From positions 741,471 to 805,470 of the forward strand of contig NZ_HE611050.1 in the NCBI RefSeq assembly GCF_000285575.1: a stretch of DNA of 64,000 bases. Direction: 5' to 3'. Numbering within the stretch: the stretch's first letter is position 1; each line of letters begins with the position of its first letter. The DNA is from Clostridium senegalense JC122 (GTDB lineage Bacteria > Bacillota > Clostridia > Clostridiales > Clostridiaceae). The notes under the pieces are model-generated. The model did not search any database and was not told where the DNA came from. It saw nothing but the letters and a program-made list of their open reading frames with translations. Positions 30,794 to 40,918 of this stretch are shown here, in pieces. The position numbers were made by a program, and so were the translations under genes.

Positions 30794-32085
30794 ATGATAA
30801 ATTTAAATATATTAGATATAAATAATAACATAAAAAGAACTATTCTAGTTAGTTTTTTTATCTCTATTGGGGCACAATTTCATATAAATTTATTTTTAAC
30901 AAATTTTAAAATTTCATTTGCTATAATATTGTTGCCTATATTTATATATTTTCTAGGAAGTTTTAATGTTGCCTTAACCACATTATTATCTTCACTAGGA
31001 ATTTTTTTTCTAAGAATAATCGTTCATTTTCTTACTACTGGCAGTTTTGATAATTCAATTTCAGCATACTCACCTGAAATATTTTTTTATATATTTTATG
31101 GATTATCTTTTAATTTTTATATAAAACTATTAACTATAATTTAAAAAATAAATTTTTTCTACTTAATCTAATAATAATAGATTATTTTGCTAATTTTATT
31201 GAAGGATTTATTCGTGTTGGTACTATAATCTTTTCCCTTAAAGTTCAAGAAAGTATTATTTTAGTTGCCATTATACGTTCTCTTTTAGTGTATATAGTTT
31301 TTGTTGCAATTGATTATTACAGTATTATCCTTTTAAAAAAAGAGCATGCTGAAAGATATAAAAAACTTTTATGGGTAACAGCTAAATTAAAAGGTGAAGT
31401 TTTTTGGATGGAAAAAAATATGCATACAATTGAAAATATAATGTCTACATCTTATGGACTTTTCGAAAAAATTTCTAAAAATACATCTAGTGAAACCTGG
31501 GCCAATGATTCATTAATAATTGCAAAAGACATTCACGAAATAAAAAAAGAATATTATTTAGTTGTTAGGGGAATTAAAGAAGCTCTAGAAGATAATCTTA
31601 ATGATAATGGTATTTATTTTGAAGAAATCATAAAAATTCTTCAAATTAGTATGATACGAGAAATTTCTTCCTACAAAAAGAATATCTCCTTATCTTTTTC
31701 TATAGAAAGAAATTTTTTTACAAGCAAGCATTATTTTCTTATGTCTATTCTTAGAAATTTAATTATAAATTCAATAGAATCTATTACTGATGATAGGAAG
31801 CATTATATTAATGTTATTCATTATACAGATGAAGGAAATCATATTTTTAAAGTTAAAGATGATGGATTAGGCATTAAAAGTGAAAATTTAAATTACATAT
31901 TTTCACCAGGATATTCAACTAAAATCAATTATGAAACAGGCGAAATTAATCGTGGTCTAGGGTTAAGCCTAGTAAAAGACATAATAACTGATGAATTACA
32001 AGGCTCAATTGATGTTACTTCCCTTGAAGGTATAGGGACAACCTTTTTAATTTATATACCAAAGAATATATTGGAGGAATCATAA
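30794..32085 (+). pseudogene. Membrane sensor histidine kinase (GlnK-like), interrupted by a 1-base frameshift
   Basis: The N-terminal part (MINLNILDINNN, several membrane helices) ends at a stop at 31142. The second frame is open from before 31138 and encodes the rest. Adding one A to the AAAA run at 31123-31126 restores one ~430-aa protein (FYIKTINYNLKNKF across the join). The C-terminal ATPase has N box LIINSIESI, G1 DDGLGIKS and G2 NRGLGLSLVKDI. The true start is ATG 30794 after AAGAAGGG. It couples to the response regulator 2 nt downstream. Could be a sequencing error. Confidence 0.75.
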
Positions 32086-32087
32086 CC

Positions 32088-32948
32088 ATGAATTTTTTTT
32101 TAATAGATGATGATGTAAACATAATAAATATATTAAAATTAATCATAGAAAGTAGAAGTTTAGGAACAATTATAGGATATTCTACTAACGGAATAGATGG
32201 ATTAGAAGATATAAAAAACTTAACTCCTGATATTGTTATAGTGGACCTTCTGATGCCTTTAATGGATGGTATATCTTTAGTTGAAAAATGTAAAGAAGAA
32301 AATTTAGATATTAATTTTATTATGTTATCTCAAGTAAGTTCAAAAGATATTATAGGTAAGGCCTATGAAGCCGGTATTGAATTTTTTATTCAAAAACCTA
32401 TAAATGCTATAGAAGTAGAAAATGTTATAGATAAAGTATCTAAATCAATATCAATAAATAGAACATTTTATAAAATGCAAAATTTATTTATAAAAGAAAT
32501 TTCAACAAACATAAATGATTCTACTCCTCAAACTGAAGAATTATCTAAAGAAAATAATTTTATGTTAAAACTTCAAGCAGTACTTCAAAAATTAGGTATC
32601 ATGGGTGAGTTAGGTAGTAAAGATATTTTAACTTTAGTTGAATATTTAATAAAAACTAATCAGAGTGTATATGATTTCACACTAAATAAACTTTGCAAAA
32701 AATTTACTGACAGTCCAAAATCAATGGAACAAAGAATCCGTAGAGCAGCAAATGCCGGAATGGTCAACCTTGCTAATCTCGGACTTGAAGATTATATGAA
32801 TGATAGTTTTAATGAATATTCTAATACTCTTTATAATTTTGAACAAGTAAAAAAAGAAATGGACTTTATAAGAGGGAAAATTTCTGCTGGTGGAAAAACA
32901 AACATAAAAAAGTTTTTAAATGCATTAATGTTTTATAGTAAAGATTAA
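32088..32948 (+). CDS. Response regulator with YcbB/GlnL-type DNA-binding domain
   Basis: 286 aa. The receiver domain (~1-120) has the acidic pair DDD near residue 9, the phospho-acceptor in VDLLMPLMDG and the conserved Lys in IQKPI. The C-terminal part (LGIMGELGSKDI... FLNALMFYSK) resembles the YcbB domain of Bacillus subtilis GlnL, which responds to glutamine. It directly follows its likely kinase. The target is unknown; the EIIC-like transporter downstream is the obvious candidate. Confidence 0.8.
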   Translation: MNFFLIDDDVNIINILKLIIESRSLGTIIGYSTNGIDGLEDIKNLTPDIVIVDLLMPLMDGISLVEKCKEENLDINFIMLSQVSSKDIIGKAYEAGIEFFIQKPINAIEVENVIDKVSKSISINRTFYKMQNLFIKEISTNINDSTPQTEELSKENNFMLKLQAVLQKLGIMGELGSKDILTLVEYLIKTNQSVYDFTLNKLCKKFTDSPKSMEQRIRRAANAGMVNLANLGLEDYMNDSFNEYSNTLYNFEQVKKEMDFIRGKISAGGKTNIKKFLNALMFYSKD

Positions 32949-32970
32949 TACTTGTAATTTCTATTTCTAC

Positions 32971-33136
32971 TTATTATTAAGTATCAAAATTTATATTTAA
33001 AATTTATTTGATAACTTTAAAATATTTTTATGTAAGATACAGTGTTAAATTCTAAGTGATTTTGATCATTTCTCACTATTTGGGATATTCAAGTTTGAGG
33101 ATAGATAATTCTTAAGATCAACTTAATACCTTATAT
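32971..33136 (+). repeat. Dispersed ~160-bp element, copy B
   Basis: It shares with copy A the block AACTTTAAAATATTTTTAT, CAGTGTTAAATT and the 23-nt core at 33055-33077 (AGTGAT..GATCAT..TCTCACT). It ends CTTAATACCTTATA. It lies between the response regulator and the EIIC-like gene in sense orientation, followed 30 nt later by a terminator. Confidence 0.55.
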
Positions 33137-33165
33137 GAATATGTTAATTTAAGTATTGTAATATA

Positions 33166-33230
33166 AACTTCAATGAAATGTATATGTGAAGATAACTTCT
33201 TTTCTTATACATTTTATTGAAGTTTTTTTA
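33166..33230 (+). terminator. Strong terminator after the response regulator/copy B
   Basis: A 19-nt stem (AACTTCAAT.AAATGTATA with TATACATTT.ATTGAAGTT) and a T7 run. The loop holds a second small hairpin, GAAG/CTTC. It separates the two-component system from the EIIC-like gene. Confidence 0.9.
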
Positions 33231-33544
33231 ATTAATTATATCTTTAAGTTTTTTTATTTTTTAACAACCTATTAAACATTTATATATTTATTTAAATTAT
33301 TATTAAGTTAATTTATAAAGCCATGTACATTGTTTAAATTTTTAGTATATTCTAAAAATTTAAATATTTTTCTTGTAATTATCTGTAGTTTTCTGTAACT
33401 ACCTATTATACTTATAAATAAGTTAAAAGAAACCTATTTGTTTTAAAAATCGTTAGTGCTTTTTACATGCAACATTCATTTTTTATTATCATATTTCACT
33501 TTGAAAATTTTTCACATGTAAGCTTTAATTTTAGGAGGGGTTTT

Positions 33545-34573
33545 ATGTTAATACTAGTTAAAGGTATAGGACTTTTACTATTAACCTTAGTTTTATTCTC
33601 ACTATTTAGTTTAAAAATGCCTAAAGGACAAAAAGCAATGTCTGGACTTGCTAATGCAGCAGTAGCTACTTTTTTAGTAGAAGCCATCCATAAATATATA
33701 ACTGGCGACTTATTGCAACTAACTTTTTTTGGAACTGTAGGTACGGCCGCAGGTAGTTTAGGTGGAGTTGCTGCTGTAATATTGGTATCATTGAATATGG
33801 GGGCTAACCCTGTTTTCGCTGTAGCTGGTGGTGTAGCAGTTGGTGGCTATGGTATATTACCCGGCTTCATAGCTGGATATATTATTGGACTTATATCTCC
33901 TTATATAGAGAAATATTTACCTGAAGGATTAGATGTAATATTAGGTGCTTTAATTATTGCTCCACTTGCAAGATTTATTGCTATAGGTGTGGATCCTGTT
34001 GTTAATTCTACTTTAGTTAGTATAGGTGGAATGATATCCGTTGCCGCTGAACAATCACCACTATTAATGGGCTTTTTGCTAGGTGGAATAATGAAAATGA
34101 TTTGTACATCTCCATTAAGTTCAATGGCTCTTACTGCAATGCTAGGACTTAAAGGTCTAGCAATGGGTATTGCTTCTATAGCTTGTGTAGGAGGGTCTTT
34201 TACAAACGGATTAATATTTAAAAAATTAAAACTAGGAAATAAAAGCAATATTGTAGCAGTGATGTTAGAACCATTAACTCAAGCTCATATAATAACAATT
34301 AATGCAATCCCTATATATGTTTCAAATTTCTTTGGTGGAGGCCTTGCTGGACTTTCAGCTGCAATATTTGGAATAATCAACAACGCCCCTGGTACAGCAT
34401 CACCGATTCCTGGTCTATTAGCACCATTTGCTTTTAATAATCCTAAAAATGTGATTTTTGCTATAATATTTGCCATACTTGGTGGAACTGTTGCTGGATT
34501 ACTTGGTGGGTCTGTATTTAAGAATAAAGGCAGACAACCTTCTAATATTACCGGAACTGAAGAAGTAGCCTAA
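33545..34573 (+). CDS. PTS EIIC-type membrane transporter (PTS_EIIC_2 family)
   Basis: 342-aa very hydrophobic protein with about nine to ten membrane segments and glycine-rich loops. KAMSGLANAAVATFLVEA, GSLGGVAAVILVSLNMGANPVF and GFIAGYIIG are what I recall for PF13303-type stand-alone EIIC proteins. ATG 33545 is chosen; AGGAGGGG lies 4-5 nt upstream, while the open frame to 33467 lacks one. No EIIA or EIIB partner is nearby, so the substrate and the phosphotransfer link are uncertain. Confidence 0.75.
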   Translation: MLILVKGIGLLLLTLVLFSLFSLKMPKGQKAMSGLANAAVATFLVEAIHKYITGDLLQLTFFGTVGTAAGSLGGVAAVILVSLNMGANPVFAVAGGVAVGGYGILPGFIAGYIIGLISPYIEKYLPEGLDVILGALIIAPLARFIAIGVDPVVNSTLVSIGGMISVAAEQSPLLMGFLLGGIMKMICTSPLSSMALTAMLGLKGLAMGIASIACVGGSFTNGLIFKKLKLGNKSNIVAVMLEPLTQAHIITINAIPIYVSNFFGGGLAGLSAAIFGIINNAPGTASPIPGLLAPFAFNNPKNVIFAIIFAILGGTVAGLLGGSVFKNKGRQPSNITGTEEVA

Positions 34574-34590
34574 AATAAATAATATAAATT

Positions 34591-34624
34591 AAGACAGACT
34601 AAATTGCTTGTCTGTCTTTTATTG
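34591..34624 (+). terminator. Terminator after the EIIC-like gene
   Basis: AAGACAGAC/GTCTGTCTT stem followed by TTATT, between convergent genes. Confidence 0.7.
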
Positions 34625-34635
34625 ATTCTATTTTC

Positions 34636-35205
34636 TTAATTATTAATTATTTTTGAATATATAGCTATACTGATATATTGTTTTTCTATATTATTAAAAT
34701 AATGTTCTCTTAAAACTCCCTCTCTATAAAAATTTAGTTTTTCTATCAATTTTACAGATGGTGTATTTTTTATATCTATTTTAGCTATAATTTTATGCAT
34801 TTTAAGATTATTGAAAAAAAACTCTTCAACAGTTAATATACATTCGCTTGCGATTCCACATCTCCAATATTCTTTCAAAATACTATATCCTATTTCTGCA
34901 TTATTTGAATTAAAATCTATATTATATATTCCTATCTCCCCTAAAAATTTTTCAGTTTTCTTATCTATTATACTCCACCTTATACCTGTTTTATTTTCAT
35001 ACATATTTTTAACTTTTTTTAAATACATATCACACTGTTTTTCTACATTAGTAATCTCCATGCCTGAATTTTTCATACTTTCATCATCTGACATCATTTT
35101 AATAAATTCATCTTTAAAACTGTAATTTACTTCTTTTAAGTAAAACCTTTCACTTTCTAAAAAAGGAAAATATTCAAAGTAACCATTTCTATCTTCTATA
35201 CTCAT
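34636..35205 (-). CDS. GNAT acetyltransferase (RimJ/RimL type)
   Basis: 189 aa. The acetyl-CoA-binding region lies in EIGYSILKEYWRCGIASECI, followed by NTPSVKLIEKLNFYREGVLREHY, the usual C-terminal part of ribosomal-protein-type acetyltransferases. ATG 35205 has AGGAG upstream. Monocistronic; substrate unknown. Confidence 0.85.
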   Translation of the reverse strand: MSIEDRNGYFEYFPFLESERFYLKEVNYSFKDEFIKMMSDDESMKNSGMEITNVEKQCDMYLKKVKNMYENKTGIRWSIIDKKTEKFLGEIGIYNIDFNSNNAEIGYSILKEYWRCGIASECILTVEEFFFNNLKMHKIIAKIDIKNTPSVKLIEKLNFYREGVLREHYFNNIEKQYISIAIYSKIINN

Positions 35206-35230
35206 AAAAACTCCTATACCATTTTATAAA

Positions 35231-35273
35231 TTAAAAGCAATAACTATATAAATTATTAGTTATTGCTTTTATA
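35231..35273. terminator. Bidirectional hairpin terminator
   Basis: AAAAGCAATAACTA pairs with TAGTTATTGCTTTT; T-rich on both sides. It follows the small 53-aa membrane gene on the minus strand. Confidence 0.7.
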
Positions 35274-35285
35274 ATTTATTTAATA

Positions 35286-35447
35286 TTATGATAAAAAGTA
35301 AAAACCTATGGCAATCCCAATTATAATAGCTCCTACTATAATTGCATTTGCTTTAACATTTGATTTTAAAAAATATTTTTTAGTATCATTTGGTTCTCCC
35401 CTAAATTCCGCTTCTCTAGCTGAAGTTCTTCTAAAACTATCTAACAT
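35286..35447 (-). CDS. Small tail-anchored membrane protein (53 aa)
   Basis: MLDSFRRTSAREAEFRGEPN forms a charged N-terminus; residues ~32-52 are one hydrophobic helix (ANAIIVGAIIIGIAIGFYFL) ending at Ser. ATG 35447 follows TAGGGGGTG at good spacing, and a terminator lies downstream. No family was recognised. The Arg/Glu-rich head followed by a C-terminal anchor suggests a membrane-tethered cytosolic role. Confidence 0.7.
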   Translation of the reverse strand: MLDSFRRTSAREAEFRGEPNDTKKYFLKSNVKANAIIVGAIIIGIAIGFYFLS

Positions 35448-35725
35448 AAATAGCACCCCCTAATTAAATTATATGAACTTAATTCATATAATTTACCATA
35501 CAACACTTTTATTACATACATATTATCAAAATATTCCAAATATAGCAACTAATTTCATCATCTTTTGTATCCTTATCTTATTATTTTGAAATTAACCTAA
35601 AACAGTAATATATCTAATTTATAAAAACACAATACCTTAAATTATTCTTTTATCTTCAACTTTAAAACACGCTTCAAATTACATACTTATTACATACTTA
35701 AAATATTTAAATTTTACTTTATAAA

Positions 35726-36246
35726 TTACATATGACTTTCAAAAACATAAATACAATTTTCTCTTTCATCTAAAAGAAAAGTAATCCAATCATAATTATC
35801 ATTTTCAAACTTATGAAAATATAAATACTTATTATTATTATCTAGTACTAAACTTTCTTTCTTATAACTTTCTTTGTTATTACTATAAAATTTTTGCATA
35901 TCCCCTACAATATATTTATTACATTTCTCCCATTTAAGCTCTTTTTTATATCAAGTAATTTTTCTTTAGAATATTGCAATATAACAACATCTTCTCCATC
36001 ACCAAAAAAACTTGAGCCACTGTCTAAAACTTTTAATTCCTTTTGTGCCTTTGGAAGATTTAAACTCCAATTTGTATTTAAAGATTCAACATAGTTTTCA
36101 AAATTTGTTCCTTTTATAAAAACAATTCCACCAATAATACATATTATAAACAAAAATAACATCCACCTTATAATTCTATTTATACTTTTTCTTAAAGATA
36201 TAAATAATATAATAACTATTATGCTAACTATTATTGTATAAAGCAT
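35726..36246 (-). pseudogene. Membrane-anchored protein of unknown function, interrupted by a 1-base frameshift
   Basis: The first frame gives 113 aa: two N-terminal hydrophobic segments and an extracytoplasmic part with SFFGDGEDVVILQYS. It stops after KKSLNGRN. Adding one A to the six-base run at 35942-35947 continues the protein as KKELKWEKCNKYIVGDMQKFY to FESHM (stop at 35726), about 173 aa in all. No family is recognised. ATG 36246 has GGAGTG upstream. Homopolymer error is the simplest explanation. Confidence 0.65.
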
Positions 36247-36321
36247 ATAAACACTCCATTCTTATGATTATAATTTAAAAAATCTATCACTATATTGTTT
36301 ACTAGAAAAAAACTTATTAAC

Positions 36322-36376
36322 TAAAAAAATCTACCTTTCATTACAAATAGTTATTCTGTAATGAAAGATAGATTTT
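36322..36376 (-). terminator. Terminator of yebC
   Basis: ATCTA.CTTTCATTACA pairs with TGTAATGAAAG.TAGAT; in minus orientation it is followed by TTTTTTT. Confidence 0.85.
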
Positions 36377-36396
36377 CCAATAGTTTATTACAACTA

Positions 36397-37137
36397 TTAA
36401 CCTTCCCATCCTTCTGGGAATTCAGCATTGTGGTAAACTTCTTGAACGTCTTCATCATCCTCTAGAACATCAAGCATTTTTTGGAACTTCACAGCTGTTT
36501 CTTCATTTATTTCAGTGTATGTATCTGGTATCATTTTCACTCCAGCTTCTAAAAATTCAATTCCACTTTCTGATAATGCTTCTCTTACTTTTCCAAAATC
36601 CTCTGGTGCAGTTGTTACTACAAAAACTTCTTCTTCTGCAGCAAAATCTTCTGCTCCTGCATCTAAAGCTAACATCATTAATTCATCTTCATCTATGCTA
36701 TCAATTTTCTCTATAACTATTTCACCTTTAGACTGGAACATAAATCCTACACATCCTGTTGAACCCATATTTCCACCTTGTTTAGAAAATGCATATCTTA
36801 CATTTCCTGCTGTTCTGTTTTTGTTATCTGTTAAACATTCAACTATAACAGCTGTTCCTTCAGGACCATATCCTTCATAAACAATTGTTTCATAATCAAC
36901 AGCATTTAACTCTCCCGCTGCTTTTTTTATGGCTCTTTGAATGTTATCATTTGGCATATTTGCAGCTTTTGCTTTTGCTACAACATCTCTTAATTTAGCA
37001 TTTGTATCTTCACTAGGTCCACCATTTTTAACCGCAACAACTATTTCTTTTCCTATTTTTGTAAATATTTTTCCTCTTTTAGCATCAACTTTACCCTTCT
37101 TAGCTTGTATGTTATGCCACTTTGAATGTCCTGACAT
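36397..37137 (-). CDS. yebC: YebC/PmpR family protein
   Basis: 246 aa beginning [25 protein letters not shown], the invariant family N-terminus, with [23 protein letters not shown] in the middle. YebC-type proteins were described as transcription regulators; some family members help ribosomes at difficult peptide sequences. ATG 37137 follows AGGAGG. Own terminator downstream. Confidence 0.95.
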   Translation of the reverse strand: MSGHSKWHNIQAKKGKVDAKRGKIFTKIGKEIVVAVKNGGPSEDTNAKLRDVVAKAKAANMPNDNIQRAIKKAAGELNAVDYETIVYEGYGPEGTAVIVECLTDNKNRTAGNVRYAFSKQGGNMGSTGCVGFMFQSKGEIVIEKIDSIDEDELMMLALDAGAEDFAAEEEVFVVTTAPEDFGKVREALSESGIEFLEAGVKMIPDTYTEINEETAVKFQKMLDVLEDDEDVQEVYHNAEFPEGWEG

Positions 37138-37266
37138 TTGAACTCCTCCTAACTAAATATATAAATACTGCCTATAATGGCTTATTTTAAATATTACTGC
37201 AACATTATAACATAATGAAATATTCCTTTCAAATTCAAGAATATATAAATTCTTATCAAAATCAAG

Positions 37267-37920
37267 TTAAATATTACACTCTTTATATAACCTATTTCCC
37301 ATTTTAAAGTAAAATTCTTCATCTTCTTCACTTATTATAACTTTTCCACTTGTTGCTTCTACAAAACTATTAGAGACTTCTTCATAGTTACTACTTTCAC
37401 AGTACATTATTAATTCAACTTTATCTGTGTAAATTATATCCTCTATATACCAATTGTTAGTCCCACATATATATTGTATTTTTCCTAGTAAATCATACTC
37501 TAATATAACTCTTATCTCAAACCCTTTAACCTTTTCAACAATCCCAGCTTCTTTTATGGCTTCAGCAGCGCCCTTCGAATAAGCTCTTACAAGCCCACCA
37601 GCCCCTAAAAGTATACCACCAAAATATCTTGTAACAACAACTGCTACATCTGTTAAATCATTTTTCTTTAAAACTTCTAACATAGGTATACCTGCTGTCC
37701 CTTGAGGCTCTCCGTCATCACTATACCTTTGAATATTCTTATTTTCTCCTACAATATATGCAGAGCAATTATGTGTAGCTTGTTTATGCATACCTTTTAT
37801 TTTACTTACAAATTCTTTTGCTTCATCTTCTGTTGTTACCCTTTTGGCATGTCCTATAAAAACTGATTTTCTCTCATCAAACTCTGCCTTTGCTTCATCT
37901 TTTATAGTAAAATAACTCAT
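37267..37920 (-). CDS. YigZ/IMPACT family protein
   Basis: 217 aa. The IMPACT-N signature RYSDDGEPQGTAGIPML.....VVVTRYFGGILLGAGGLVRAYS is complete, followed by a C-terminal DUF1949-like domain. The molecular role is uncertain; eukaryotic IMPACT regulates GCN2. Immediately downstream of the HEAT-repeat gene (14 nt), so probably co-transcribed. Confidence 0.93.
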   Translation of the reverse strand: MSYFTIKDEAKAEFDERKSVFIGHAKRVTTEDEAKEFVSKIKGMHKQATHNCSAYIVGENKNIQRYSDDGEPQGTAGIPMLEVLKKNDLTDVAVVVTRYFGGILLGAGGLVRAYSKGAAEAIKEAGIVEKVKGFEIRVILEYDLLGKIQYICGTNNWYIEDIIYTDKVELIMYCESSNYEEVSNSFVEATSGKVIISEEDEEFYFKMGNRLYKECNI

Positions 37921-37934
37921 ACCATTCCTCCATT

Positions 37935-38582
37935 CTATATACCTAAATATTCCTCACAAGCCTTTTGTATATAAGCTTTATCTGTAGAATTATATATTTC
38001 TTTTATTCTTTCCTTATAATCTATACCATTAATTTTCTTTAATGACTTTATGGCATAGCTAACAACTTGACCATTTTCATCCTTTAATGCTCTTGCAAGC
38101 GCTGGCTCACATTTTCCATCACCAATTTTCCCTAGTGCAGAAACGGACAATCTTTTTATGTTTACAAACTTATGAACCGTACATCTTATAAGAAAGTCAA
38201 CGGATTTATTAGACTTTAGCTCTCCTAACATCCATATTGCTACTTCTTTTTCTTTTAATGATATATTTAAATGATTATTTAATATGTAATCTATAAGTTT
38301 AGTTTTATTAACTGTGTCTAAGCTATTTAATATATATATTCTTTCATTTTTAGCTACTGTAGTTAAATTTTTAAACAATTGTTCAATATTTTCACTCTTA
38401 TTTAAATATCTATATTTCATCTTTGACAATATAAGATGTCTTTGAACATCACTTTTGTCAATATTTCTAATTCTACTTATGGCATCTAAAGATTTTCCTT
38501 CTAAATGAAGAAAATATGATATTTCCTCTTCAGAATAGTTTTCTATAAAATTCCAATCGAATTTTACTAATCCTTTGCTCAT
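37935..38582 (-). CDS. HEAT-repeat domain protein
   Basis: About 215 aa, starting at ATG 38582 (MSKGLVKFDWNFIENYSEEE) after GGTGGTGAG. The N-terminus looks like a small helical domain; the C-terminal half contains two to three HEAT-like helical pairs (VAIWMLGELKSNKSVDFLIR, RLSVSALGKIGDGKCEPALA, VVSYAIKSLKKI). This type of scaffold mediates protein contacts. Function unknown; paired with yigZ. Confidence 0.75.
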   Translation of the reverse strand: MSKGLVKFDWNFIENYSEEEISYFLHLEGKSLDAISRIRNIDKSDVQRHLILSKMKYRYLNKSENIEQLFKNLTTVAKNERIYILNSLDTVNKTKLIDYILNNHLNISLKEKEVAIWMLGELKSNKSVDFLIRCTVHKFVNIKRLSVSALGKIGDGKCEPALARALKDENGQVVSYAIKSLKKINGIDYKERIKEIYNSTDKAYIQKACEEYLGI

Positions 38583-38668
38583 CTTCTCACCACCTGTACA
38601 CATTTCATTATATACATTATAATATACCACTTTACATTTTCATAGCATGGCATAATTAAATGACATAA

Positions 38669-38713
38669 TTAAAAGATGACTCAATTTCATTAACAATGAA
38701 TAAAGTCACCTTT
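38669..38713 (-). terminator. Terminator of hflX
   Basis: AAAAGGTGACT pairs with GAGTCATCTTTT around a partly paired ATTCAT/ATGAA loop, followed by a short T-rich tract, just after the hflX stop. Confidence 0.65.
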
Positions 38714-38721
38714 TAAAAATA

Positions 38722-40515
38722 TTATTCTACTATATATTTTTTGCACTTATTATAAACTTCTTCATCACCTTGAACTTCCATCAGCGTTCCTTCTGCTTCA
38801 TAACTCTCACTATCTACTTTTCCATTTCTATGAATATACGCAACAGTACTTGAATCACTATATGGAATTAAAACTTTAAATTTTTTCAACTTATATGGAA
38901 GTAACTTTGTACATTTATTTAAAAGCAAATCTAAATTTATATTTTCTTTTGCAGACACTTCTATTATCTCATAGTTATCGTACTTTTCTTTTAATTTATT
39001 GATTATATCTTTATCTGCACTATCTATTTTATTTAAGATTAACATAGTAGGTTTATCATTAGCCTTAAGCTCTTTTAAAACTTCCTCTACAACTTCTATT
39101 TGCTTTTCAGCATCACTATTAGCACTATCAACAACATGAAGTACTAAATCAGCATATATAACTTCTTCTAATGTAGATTTAAATGCTTCAACTAAATCAT
39201 GTGGAAGTTTTCTTATAAATCCAACTGTATCTGTTATTGTTCCTACTCTATTATCTGGAAGAAGTATTCCTCTTGTAGTAGTGTCTAAGGTAGCAAATAA
39301 CATGTCTGCTTCAAAAACTTTTTCTTTAACGGTAGCAGATTTTAAAGGATATAAATCACATAACTTATTTCTCAGTGTTGATTTCCCAGCATTTGTATAA
39401 CCTGCAAGGGCTATTTTAGATACAGTATCTTTACTTCTTTTTTCTCTTTGTGTAACCCTAATATGCTTTATTCTGTCAAGTTCTTTTGAAAGATCTAATA
39501 TTCTTTCTCTTATATGCCTTTTATCTGTTTCTAATTTTTTCTCTCCTGGTCCTCTTGTACCTATACCTCCACCAGTTCTTGAAAGAACGGTTCCAAGTCC
39601 TGCAAGTCTTGAAAGTCTATATTTAAGTTGAGATAGTTCTACTTGTATTTTTCCTTCTTTCGATTTAGCACGTCTTGCAAATATTTCAAGAATTAATGTA
39701 GTTCTATCAATAACTTTAACGCCTAATGCCTGCTCTAAATTTCTAACCTGTGCCCCAGAAAGTTCTTCATCAAATATAACAACATTGGCCCTTAATGATT
39801 GTCTAATTAAAGCTACTTCTTCAACCTTTCCTCTTCCTATATAAAAAGCCGGGTCTATCTTGTTCTTACTTCTCTTTTGAAGCGTTGAATATACAGGCAC
39901 TACCTCACAAGCTTTAGCAAGCTCCTCTAATTCCTCTAAACTTTCTTCATCTTCAGTACCTACTAAAACTGCTCTTTCCGTATTATCTTCAACGACATTA
40001 TTGTTTTTAATAATATCTTCTATATATTTTATTTTTTCTAAAAGGTTAAAATTTAAAAGTTCCTCACTGTTTCTTAAATGCACTTCTTCTTCTACTAATA
40101 TATTATCAGTTACATCACAAAAACCAATATTATAATTAAGTTCTTCACTTTCACTAACAGCTATTGCTACCATAGCATCTAATTTTAATTTTATTAGTGC
40201 TGATATATCTAATGCGGAAAGTTTAGGATTACCATTGGGATGAGTATGTATTACCCTTACACCTGAAAGTTTTCCTTCACGAACATCAATTAAAGGCACG
40301 TCAACAGTGCTACTATCTCCTACAGCTATTGAGACTATATTCCCCTTTCTATCTATTGCAACACTAACTTCCCTTTCAATTTCTAATGTAACTTCTTTTA
40401 ATATATTTACTATATCTAAAGTAACAACAGTATCTTTAGGCACCTTTAAATCTTGTATAACTTCTAATTTATTTAATATGGATTTTTTTACTCCATCTAT
40501 ATTTCCATCTATCAT
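38722..40515 (-). CDS. hflX: Ribosome-associated GTPase HflX with N-terminal JAMM/MPN-like domain
   Basis: 597 aa, longer than typical HflX (~420). Residues ~190-597 are HflX: GTP1-OBG subdomain (PAFYIGRGKVEEV, FDEELSGAQVRNLEQ), GLGTVLSRTGGGIGTRGPGEKKLE, G1 GYTNAGKST, G3 DTVGF and G4 NKID. Residues ~1-170 contain HTH-x7-S-x2-D (HTHPNGNPKLSALD) with an upstream Glu, the metal-binding pattern of JAMM/MPN proteases. HflX splits stalled or hibernating ribosomes. ATG 40515 follows AGGAGGGG. Confidence 0.9.
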   Translation of the reverse strand: MIDGNIDGVKKSILNKLEVIQDLKVPKDTVVTLDIVNILKEVTLEIEREVSVAIDRKGNIVSIAVGDSSTVDVPLIDVREGKLSGVRVIHTHPNGNPKLSALDISALIKLKLDAMVAIAVSESEELNYNIGFCDVTDNILVEEEVHLRNSEELLNFNLLEKIKYIEDIIKNNNVVEDNTERAVLVGTEDEESLEELEELAKACEVVPVYSTLQKRSKNKIDPAFYIGRGKVEEVALIRQSLRANVVIFDEELSGAQVRNLEQALGVKVIDRTTLILEIFARRAKSKEGKIQVELSQLKYRLSRLAGLGTVLSRTGGGIGTRGPGEKKLETDKRHIRERILDLSKELDRIKHIRVTQREKRSKDTVSKIALAGYTNAGKSTLRNKLCDLYPLKSATVKEKVFEADMLFATLDTTTRGILLPDNRVGTITDTVGFIRKLPHDLVEAFKSTLEEVIYADLVLHVVDSANSDAEKQIEVVEEVLKELKANDKPTMLILNKIDSADKDIINKLKEKYDNYEIIEVSAKENINLDLLLNKCTKLLPYKLKKFKVLIPYSDSSTVAYIHRNGKVDSESYEAEGTLMEVQGDEEVYNKCKKYIVE

Positions 40516-40918
40516 GCAAACCCCTCCTTATAAAAGCTAACTAGCATACTTTTTTTAAAATCACATAATAATAGTATAGCATCTTAAGCTAAATATCTAC
40601 TAATATTTATATCCTTGCCAAATTCCAATTAATTTTATACCTAACTAAATTCATAAACTTATATTTAAAATTTTAACTCTAATTATGTTTTTTCTGTTAT
40701 TAAACACTAGGATTATAGCTTGTTTTATATATTTATTGAAAAAACTTATAATTGTTGTTAATATAAATAATATATCATTTTTATAATACAATTTATTGTT
40801 ATTTAAAATTCAATATATTATTTACACTAAGGGCATAATATTTAACGTATATATTATTTTTAAAAGCATTAATTAAACAATAAATTCAAACAAAATATTT
40901 ATATAGGGGCGTGTTCAA
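40516..40918. other. Divergent intergenic region hflX-hpt
   Basis: About 400 bp of AT-rich DNA with the promoters of two divergent genes. No riboswitch, small ORF, repeat or convincing promoter could be singled out. Confidence 0.4.
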
